DNA from: Echinostoma caproni
Lineage: Eukaryota > Platyhelminthes > Trematoda > Plagiorchiida > Echinostomatidae
Assembly: GCA_900618425.1 (NCBI GenBank)
Contig: UZAN01039668.1
Location: forward strand, 40,810-66,683
Direction of reading: 5' to 3'
DNA: 25,874 nucleotides
Shown here: one piece after another, positions 23,501-25,874 of the stretch
Numbering within the stretch: the stretch's first letter is position 1
How the letters are laid out: each line of letters begins with the position of its first letter
Notes under the pieces: generated by a model
Told to the model about the DNA's origin: nothing
The model's input: only the letters and a program-made list of their open reading frames with translations
The model's database searches: none
Translations under genes and position numbers: made by a program

Positions 23501-25856
23501 TAATAATAGCAATGTTTTACTTGCTTTATCATTATTGAGTATTCTAATGTGGAGTCTGTTTTTGGAAATGGGGTGTCTTCCATTCAAACTGGCCTGGATA
23601 CATACAGAAAAATGAGAAATATGATTGGCAGTGCCAGGTTTTCAACTTCACCGCCCAAGTGACCTTGACCATCTGGCCATCGCGTTTTCGAGACAGATCT
23701 TTTGTCAGCCGCCACTCAATGCCAGAAATGTGAATGTCTATCTGAATTGTTCACACCCAACGCCACCACCATTTCGTACACCGTTCAATAGATCCTAATT
23801 TTTCGGCTCATTCTTTGTACGGAAAAAATACCACATGGAACTGAACGGGCAAGATGTTATGTAATTTTACCATCATCGACTGTTCAACGCATATTGATTT
23901 TACAAGATTCCAGAAATCGACAGCTGTAAATGTGACCGTAATTTATCTGTGTTACGCCATATCTGGGTTGGAATTAACCGTTGGAGTCTGCCTCCACAGA
24001 CGCGAAGTAATCGCTGTGTCCATTATGTATCCGACAACCAAAAATCGACTAGTTATACGGTAATGATGGTGACGTTGATGATCGCCAAAGTGACACACTC
24101 ATACTCAAGAGTGGTGATCACAAAAATTTCGGCGAAGGGAATATTCTTCAAAAAAGCATGGATAATATCTGAAGGACAGGTTCAACTTGACGGACTCCGT
24201 GGAATAGTGAAAATAATATTCGTAACATTAAAAACAATCCATTAGGATGGGATTTTGCCTATTACCACCAAGTTTGAGGGTCTGACCGTTTTTAACGGTC
24301 TTAATTCCATGTGAGTGGTCTTGTCAGACCAAACGTGAGATTCAAATTCCGGTAGGGAATGGAAGATTACAAAATAAGCCCATTGTCGTAAAGAGAATAC
24401 AGATCGTAGGCGCAAGATTTTGAGGTCTGAAGGGCCACCCCTGCCTCTGCTTGATATCCCATGCATTGTAGCAAGTGGTTAACTTCATTAGTTTCGCTGA
24501 ATGAATGATGTTTTACGCATGTTGGTGGAGAGATCTACCAACGCTTAACTAAAGCAATGTTAGCGTTTGCTCATCCGTGACATCTCTGGTACCAGCGTGA
24601 CATATGCCTCTCACTGAAAGGGCGTGTGTACTGGATAACGGCACGCACCGTATTGCTTTACGTCTGTGAAATTTGGCCCCTCTTAACAGATCATGTTCAA
24701 TCTCTTCGACAACCGTGGTCTGCGCTACATCACCCGATTATGGGGGGGGGGAGCATCGCGCGAGTAACGATGAGGTCAGACGAAGTGCGGTAGGATTTGA
24801 TAGTCATCCGCTGGTCAATATCGTTTCACTGCACCATCTGAGGTAGTTGTGGCCAGTGGATGTCTTAATAACGGCTGCTCTACCGTGCGCTATTTGCAGA
24901 CATTGGCTCGGACTGGGAGACGCAGCGGGATGGGTTGAAGAGACTGTGTTCGGATCTGGCGTCCGTCGGGGGTTATCAACTCTCCGTCTGGAGCTCTAAT
25001 GATTCAGGTCGTCGTTGGCTGGAGACATTGCAAGATATACTATCGAAAAGAAGTCAGTGGTGTGAATACATCCTTCCCCGTATGCAACACTGAAGTTATT
25101 CATCAGAGGCATCGTGAAGACAACTATTCTATGATGCTCGACAAAGAGTGTCCTCTTCAGCTGCGGGAACATCTCTTTCTTTCCGAGACTAGGATCGTAG
25201 ACATTCGGATTGGAAGACAAAACCCCTGTCCCCGAAAATCACACGGTCTGACCACCTTGAGTGAATGGCTACGATATCATACTATTTGAGTGCGCCCAGC
25301 CGACATTTCACTTTTCAATTCACTCAAGATGACAATTATTCTTCTCTTTCTCAATTATCACACCGTGATTGTCTTCGCAACTAGGTTGCATTTCACACGT
25401 GGAGAATTATTGAGCCCCAAATGAGTGAACTCTACAGAAGCAAACACCGAAGGATCAAATACACAGTATCAGGTATCTGCAAATTTGATGAGCCTAATAA
25501 AAGTCATCATATTATGGATCCCAAAGATTTCTGGAGACTATCTGTAAACAAACCCTTTCAGGAGATTTCACGAATTGATCATGTGAAGATTTTCAGGGAA
25601 TAACGTGCGAGTGAAGTGTGGTGATCCTAGCCTACAAGATAACGCATACTACGGAGCTACACGTTCCAGTCTCCAGACAACTGTGATGAATCAAGTTTCC
25701 CAGGTGACGTCAGTAAAGCGTGTACGTGTCACAGCTTCTGGACTACAAACCATAGGCCAACTGTACCGATCAACCAAAAGCCGAGCGACCCAAGCAGAAG
25801 CTGAACAACGCCAGAAACACTGGCACGCGATTGTTAGAGGCTTGGATGACCAATGA
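2401..25856 (+). CDS. Multi-exon gene for an ASH/MSP-domain ciliary protein, C-terminal part (11-exon model)
   Basis: This entry joins the eleven exons listed below. Every junction was checked for reading phase (0, 0, 2, 1, 1, 1, 2, 2, 1, 1 for junctions 1 to 10), and the joined frame has 915 codons before TGA at 25854. The protein shows repeated beta-sandwich signatures of ASH/MSP (PapD-like) domains: a strand of the type 'xFxLxNxxxxxAxF', a 'P..G.L....' strand, and closing strands ending in 'VxGxxV'. Proteins built this way (HYDIN, DLEC1, CFAP47, CFAP65) are large structural parts of ciliary and flagellar axonemes, so that role is inferred. DLEC1 or CFAP47 seem plausible from the inserted helical block in domain 2, but I cannot decide between family members without a search. 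The N-terminal part lies outside the window. Introns are 2465, 775, 4633, 2849, 3092, 1600, 896, 2185, 391 and 1821 bp. The promoter and 5' end are not visible. Confidence 0.72.
2555..5019. other. Intron (phase 0), no gene recognised
   Basis: The 2.5-kb stretch contains open frames of 60 to 80 codons on both strands without family features. A GC-richer block at about 3430-3580 and another at about 4020-4300 differ in texture from the AT-rich surroundings and may be old repeats, but no terminal structure is seen. The last 40 bases before 5020 are pyrimidine-rich. Confidence 0.5.
5020..5130 (+). CDS. Ciliary gene model, exon 2: middle of ASH domain 1
   Basis: The 37 codons are in phase 0 at both ends. 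The exon starts after a pyrimidine-rich tract and 'aaaaag' and ends at a consensus donor 'gtgagt' (5131). It encodes 'PSGEDAKYVDLEILPP' and 'KLFAHERRKMKLTITCHKQ'. The pattern 'xDLEIxPxxGxLxxxxxxxxxLTI' is the middle of an ASH domain, where a strand with a conserved P-x-x-G turn is followed by a long hydrophobic strand. It joins smoothly to exons 1 and 3. The acceptor is weaker than the donor, so the left edge could shift by a few codons. Confidence 0.7.
5131..5905. other. Intron (phase 0), no gene recognised
   Basis: This short AT-rich intron shows a good acceptor tract ('tttctttcccattgcag'). No repeat or RNA gene was recognised in it. Confidence 0.6.
5906..6030 (+). CDS. Ciliary gene model, exon 3: end of ASH domain 1
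   Basis: The exon follows a strong acceptor ('cattgcag') and begins in phase 0. It encodes 'SIEDLIVPCEIQGM' and 'RLELHITGHVEGLNVNV', then a basic stretch 'RRSRPRP'. These are the last strands of an ASH domain ('xxLxVPCxIxGM ... LxITGxVxGLxVxV'), very much like those of HYDIN-type proteins. I chose the donor 'gtcagt' at 6031 because it leaves phase 2, which is what the exon at 10664 needs. A stronger-looking donor 'gtaaga' at 6048 would give phase 1 and break the join unless another exon exists in the next intron. Confidence 0.72.
7833..7907 (+). other. Exon-like 24-codon open stretch ending in TAA, unassigned
   Basis: Directly after 'attacag' a frame of 24 codons ends in TAA. It reads 'VNGSELKVIATEETDF' and then an acidic tail, 'LDFEQPEA'. 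The composition looks coding. It does not fit the phase-2 intron in which it sits, because joining it to exon 3 at 6030 gives an immediate stop. It would fit phase 0 if exon 3 used an earlier donor at 5999 or 6005, making a short alternative 3' end. It may equally be chance. Confidence 0.2.
8182..8222. repeat. Two-base gap and (CAC)/(CAA) simple repeat
   Basis: Two N positions (8182-8183) are followed by an interrupted CAC and CAA trinucleotide tract to about 8222. The gap probably marks an unresolved repeat length in the assembly. No coding exon is seen here. Confidence 0.75.
9386..9452 (-). repeat. tRNA-like head of a SINE
   Basis: Read on the minus strand, the sequence contains 'gactgagtggatagcatgc', resembling a pol III box A region, and, about 35 bases on, 'gggttcaatcccc', a good match to box B (GGTTCRANNCC). 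The spacing and a long variable-arm-like segment resemble tRNA-Leu or tRNA-Ser. The outer stems do not pair well and similar-looking flanking sequence continues to about 9180, so I read it as a tRNA-derived SINE and not a functional tRNA gene. Confidence 0.5.
10013..10153 (+). other. Coding-like 46-codon stretch, unassigned
   Basis: After 'attattag' a plus-strand frame runs 46 codons to TGA at 10151. It contains 'RYLHLDNLMKLKEIVEV' and 'LFIFEHTDKSISCSDL', with amino-acid use that looks selected. It cannot be an exon of the host gene in this intron, because a phase-2 entry meets a stop at once. It may be a fragment of a mobile element or a chance frame. I do not recognise the family. Confidence 0.2.
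10664..11022 (+). CDS. Ciliary gene model, exon 4: start of ASH domain 2
   Basis: The exon follows a long T-rich tract with 'cag' and ends before a strong donor 'gtgagt' (11023). It enters in phase 2 (first base completes a glycine codon) and leaves in phase 1. The 120 residues start with a linker, then give 'VSFWIEIHNPTPINATVL' and 'EVKHFGIKK', the first strands of a second ASH domain with the typical N-P-T-P turn. Next comes a hydrophilic insert containing 'PPPHYNPP' and a helical stretch rich in E, Q and R ('LLMEQRQSERRL'). Such inserts inside an ASH domain are known in HYDIN/DLEC1-type proteins, which is why I favour that group. Confidence 0.75.
11311..11694. repeat. 75-bp direct repeat (offset 309 bp) around a SINE-like insert
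   Basis: The 75 bases at 11311-11385 and at 11620-11694 align without gaps at about 77 percent identity by eye (17 mismatches). Both start with 'gtatcaagctt', share 'agaggcac' and end with 'cgggtttca'. The segment between them holds the tRNA-like sequence at 11513-11582. This could be two tandem copies of a roughly 309-bp repeat unit, the second incomplete, or two partly overlapping SINE insertions. The divergence suggests an old event. Confidence 0.6.
11513..11582 (-). repeat. tRNA-derived SINE head
   Basis: On the minus strand the sequence reads 'tgtagctcaggggtag', a good pol III box A, and about 35 bases later 'ggtttgagtcctgac', a good box B. A second box-B-like string ('ggtttgaattccc') lies between. 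Stem pairing is poor. A downstream segment, 'gccaacgagtcgc' on the same strand, looks like the body of a dispersed fluke repeat. I call it a decayed SINE, not a tRNA gene. Confidence 0.5.
11974..13830 (-). mobile_element. Decayed non-LTR retrotransposon with reverse transcriptase remnants (antisense to host gene)
   Basis: Reading down the minus strand, the blocks come in the order of a LINE ORF2. A basic pre-RT region lies at 13759-13310 ('LRKRKEQAYKQ', 'MWRAINRLCG'). RT motifs at 13230-13110 include 'PVSKREPGKYRPIACTS' and 'LFERCLLPW'. At about 12965-12820 come 'RMVFSDYESAFGS' and 'GIKPNVSRVMRDYFTNGR'. A 'QGAIFSPFFFSIYV' block follows in another frame (about 12780-12735), then the C-terminal part with 'YPGVTLSHNLSW', 'KVRKLSYFSL', 'LYCSPVILPGLLKKGF' and 'RSLKHISKCSAI', stopping at 11974. 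The blocks are spread over at least three frames with several stops. Where the catalytic Y-A-D-D box is expected (about 12715), the frame reads F-Y-C-I-R. The copy is therefore inactive. No endonuclease domain was found, so it seems 5'-truncated. The clade (Jockey/CR1-like) is a guess. Confidence 0.78.
13872..14399 (+). CDS. Ciliary gene model, exon 5: end of ASH domain 2, start of domain 3
   Basis: The exon begins after a very good tract ('cctcttcctcactccttatag') and ends before 'gtaagt' (14400). It enters in phase 1, finishing a GAC codon, and leaves in phase 1. Its 176 residues start with a helical insert ('WCSAFLKQTAGA') and a low-complexity acidic segment. They continue with the closing strands of domain 2: 'SRIRICFVLLVNMWGRYKD' and 'VVQVPICYTFVGCPIVLV'. 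The sequence W-G-x-Y-x-D before the strand and V-G-C-P-I at its end are typical for this family. The next domain starts at the exon's end with 'VVRQIKLYNSSSS', completed by exon 6. It is the longest and best supported exon of the model. Confidence 0.8.
14400..17491. other. Intron (phase 1), simple repeats only
   Basis: It contains one N at 15044 inside a G-run, an AT-only palindromic tract at 15249-15270 and a (CAT)n tract at 16864-16880. Several open frames of 60 to 118 codons on both strands between 15.9 and 17.1 kb overlap each other and show no family motif. A box-B-like 'ggttcgattc' at 16373 lacks a clear box A. Confidence 0.55.
17492..17668 (+). CDS. Ciliary gene model, exon 6: ASH domain 3
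   Basis: The exon has no stop for 58 full codons between 'gatcag' and the donor 'gtgaga' (17669). It enters and leaves in phase 1, exactly as the flanking exons 5 and 7 require. The residues read 'LRIDWQIFLDAPVKK' and 'DQLLDVVCFTTPVFSP', followed by an acidic, Cys-containing loop ('MNDCDDLYARSCND'). Joined to exon 5, the strand becomes 'LYNSSSSTLRIDWQIF', an almost ideal ASH motif (L-x-N-x-S-x-x-x-I/L-x-x-D/W). The exon is easily missed because its acceptor tract is weak. It could be optional, since exon 5 would also join exon 7 in frame without it. Confidence 0.72.
17669..19268. other. Intron (phase 1)
   Basis: A minus-strand frame at 18635-18444 ('GLVRRMRKILANSDLD') looks slightly coding-like, but I could not place it in any family. 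An alternating AT microsatellite precedes the acceptor and is listed separately. Nothing else was recognised. Confidence 0.5.
19201..19236. repeat. TA/TATG microsatellite close to a splice acceptor
   Basis: Alternating AT with interspersed TATG and TACG units ('atatatatgtacg...') covers 36 bases and ends about 32 bases before exon 7. It is likely length-polymorphic. A T- and C-rich tract and 'ttcag' follow it, so the acceptor itself is intact. Confidence 0.8.
19269..19623 (+). CDS. Ciliary gene model, exon 7: rest of ASH domain 3
   Basis: The exon starts after 'cttccggttcag' in phase 1. It encodes 'DIVKLLVHPHDGQLIWQ', 'LFNRLFTIRPEQLLLRP' and 'GQVAVVFDPIEAVEM', then 'ITLDISADLEKP' near the end. 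The motif I-x-P-x-x-L-x-x-x-P-x-x-x-G-x-V-x-V-x-F-x-P is the signature of the long middle strand pair of ASH domains, so coding status is clear. The right border is less clear. I chose the donor 'gtaggt' at 19624, leaving phase 2, because an in-frame TAG follows at 19625. A donor 'gtgtag' at 19622 would leave phase 0 and give a stop at the next exon. Confidence 0.75.
19624..20519. other. Intron (phase 2), no gene recognised
   Basis: I see no repeat or RNA gene. It ends in 'cgatttgcag'. Confidence 0.6.
20520..20639 (+). CDS. Ciliary gene model, exon 8 (frame uncertain)
   Basis: The segment lies between 'tttgcag' and a consensus donor 'gtgagc' (20640). In the frame demanded by the phases of exons 7 and 9 it is open throughout and reads 'STVRAYCAVLGTTINVL' and 'RVKVPNFGLQE'. 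In the next frame the first 20 codons read 'VLRAQIVPQFELIVQYW', which looks more like an ASH strand following the end of exon 7, but this frame meets TAA at 20581. Either the open frame is right and the resemblance is chance, or a base was lost or gained here (assembly error or a true lesion). The phase match at both ends supports the exon itself. Confidence 0.5.
20640..22824. other. Intron (phase 2)
   Basis: One N lies at 21694. A block at about 21680-21820 is GC-richer than its surroundings and, read on the minus strand, has a repeat-like texture ('ggcgactgaggagacgcg'), with a 138-codon minus frame over 22123-21707 that shows no domain. It may be an old dispersed repeat. Nothing else was recognised. 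Confidence 0.5.
22825..23240 (+). CDS. Ciliary gene model, exon 9: ASH domain 4
   Basis: The exon enters in phase 2 (its first base completes an Arg codon from exon 8) and leaves in phase 1 before 'gtaagg' (23241). It encodes 'LDVDDCPLIETQQSI', 'GLLFSLGIGELLSQL', a Thr-rich low-complexity loop, then 'LALRSFRLRSANHIPVRVQ' and 'FEVLLKPEE'. The strand 'SFxLRSANHIPVRVQFxCP' is a good ASH core, and 'LKPEET' is the usual turn before the next strand. Another donor 'gtacag' at 23246 exists, but it leaves phase 0 and would put exon 10 in a frame with an early stop. The left part before the Thr-rich loop is less domain-like. Confidence 0.75.
23241..23631. other. Short intron (phase 1)
   Basis: At 391 bp it is the shortest intron of the model. 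It is AT-rich, with nothing recognised. Confidence 0.6.
23632..23775 (+). CDS. Ciliary gene model, exon 10: end of ASH domain 4
   Basis: The exon begins after 'gattggcag' in phase 1. It encodes 'GFQLHRPSDLDHLAIAFS', then 'QPPLNARNVNVYLNCSHP' and a proline run. This fits the last strands of domain 4 after 'LKPEET' of exon 9. I end it at the donor 'gtacac' (23776) because phase 1 then completes an Arg codon with exon 11. This donor is not ideal. If it is not used, the frame runs on to TAA at 23796 and gives a shorter protein ending 7 codons later, so alternative or earlier termination is possible. Confidence 0.65.
24284..24300. repeat. Short perfect inverted repeat (7-3-7)
   Basis: The arms 'gaccgtt' and 'aacggtc' flank a TTT loop. 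An outer 8-base pair 'ggtctgac' (24279) and 'gtcagacc' (24323) overlaps it, so two alternative hairpins are possible. It lies inside an intron and has no known function. Confidence 0.55.
24470..25093 (+). mobile_element. C-terminal remnant of a second non-LTR retrotransposon
   Basis: Plus-strand blocks appear in the order typical for the C-terminal region of fluke endonuclease-reverse-transcriptase elements, which is 'LAFxNLRHLW', 'RDIxLSxKGRVY', 'VLLYxCExWPL', 'VFDHRCLRSIARxWW', 'VSNAEVR', 'HRLRWLGHVLR', 'RRWLETL' and 'RSQW'. Here they read 'AMLAFAHP' (stop) 'HLWYQRDICLSLKGRVYW', 'VLLYVCEIWPL', 'LFDNRGLRYITRLWGG', 'ASNDEVRRSAVGFDSH', 'NIVSLHHLR', then 'GLKRLCSDLASVGGYQLS', 'RRWLETLQDILSKRSQW', ending in TGA at 25091. 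There are at least two frame changes and internal stops, so the copy is dead. The catalytic reverse-transcriptase core is absent. An RTE-type origin is my guess. It differs from the element at 12 to 13.8 kb and lies in the same direction as the host gene. Confidence 0.72.
25597..25856 (+). CDS. Ciliary gene model, exon 11: terminal exon
   Basis: The exon follows 'tttcag', enters in phase 1 and runs 86 codons to TGA at 25854-25856. It encodes 'NNVRVKCGDPSLQDNAYY', 'TSVKRVRVTASGLQ' and a charged, probably helical tail ('SRATQAEAEQRQKHWHAI'). Joined to exon 10 the sequence continues a strand ('NVNVYLNCSHP' to 'NNVRVKCGDP'). The tail resembles a short coiled coil more than an ASH domain. No polyadenylation signal is visible in the 18 bases left before the window ends. 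It could belong to a different transcript if exon 10 is terminal. Confidence 0.65.
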
Positions 25857-25874
25857 ACGTGTTTTGCGTATATT

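Larger units (their letters stand above)
23776..25596. other. Last intron (phase 1), containing a retrotransposon end
   Basis: The part before 24470 shows open frames on both strands without domains and a short perfect hairpin at 24284-24300. The retrotransposon remnant at 24470-25093 is listed separately. The stretch 25100-25596 has no recognised feature and ends with 'aagattttcag'. Confidence 0.5.

Noticed and set aside
23854..24245. Two overlapping plus-strand frames in the last intron
   Set aside because: No ASH-like pattern, and no borders that fit the phase-1 intron.
1..25874. Prokaryotic systems such as CRISPR, operons or defence islands
   Set aside because: No spaced direct repeats of CRISPR type, no tightly packed genes and no ribosome-binding sites. 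The layout is that of eukaryotic exons and introns.

Overview
The window is eukaryotic DNA. There are no bacterial-style gene clusters. Short coding blocks with AG/GT splice borders are separated by introns of 0.4 to 4.6 kb that hold decayed retrotransposons. The element types (a Penelope-like element with a GIY-YIG endonuclease, two different non-LTR retrotransposon remnants, and tRNA-derived short repeats) and the intron style fit a parasitic flatworm, most likely a digenean fluke. That assignment is inference from pattern memory, not from a search.

The main content is one plus-strand gene covering about 23.5 kb, from 2401 to 25856. I assembled it from eleven exons: 2401-2554, 5020-5130, 5906-6030, 10664-11022, 13872-14399, 17492-17668, 19269-19623, 20520-20639, 22825-23240, 23632-23775 and 25597-25856. 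All ten exon junctions agree in reading phase, and the joined frame runs 915 codons to a TGA. The product looks like the C-terminal part of a large axonemal protein built from immunoglobulin-like ASH/MSP (PapD-like) domains, in the HYDIN/DLEC1/CFAP47/CFAP65 group. Parts of about four such domains can be seen, followed by a charged helical tail. The 5' part of the gene lies upstream of the window.

The rest is intronic or upstream DNA. At 503-1000 (minus) lies the 3' end of a decayed Penelope-like element. Two tRNA-like SINE heads sit at about 9.4 kb and 11.5 kb, the second bracketed by a 75-bp direct repeat. At 11974-13830 (minus) there is a broken non-LTR retrotransposon with recognisable reverse-transcriptase blocks, ending just before the splice acceptor at 13871. 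At 24470-25093 (plus) lies the C-terminal end of a second, different non-LTR element. Both retroelement ORFs carry frameshifts and stops and look dead. A few coding-like stretches (7833-7907, 10013-10153) could not be assigned. I see no operon, CRISPR array, defence system or clearly new biological system. The points most worth checking are the exon at 20520-20639, the exact family of the ciliary protein, and the transposon insertion beside a splice acceptor.
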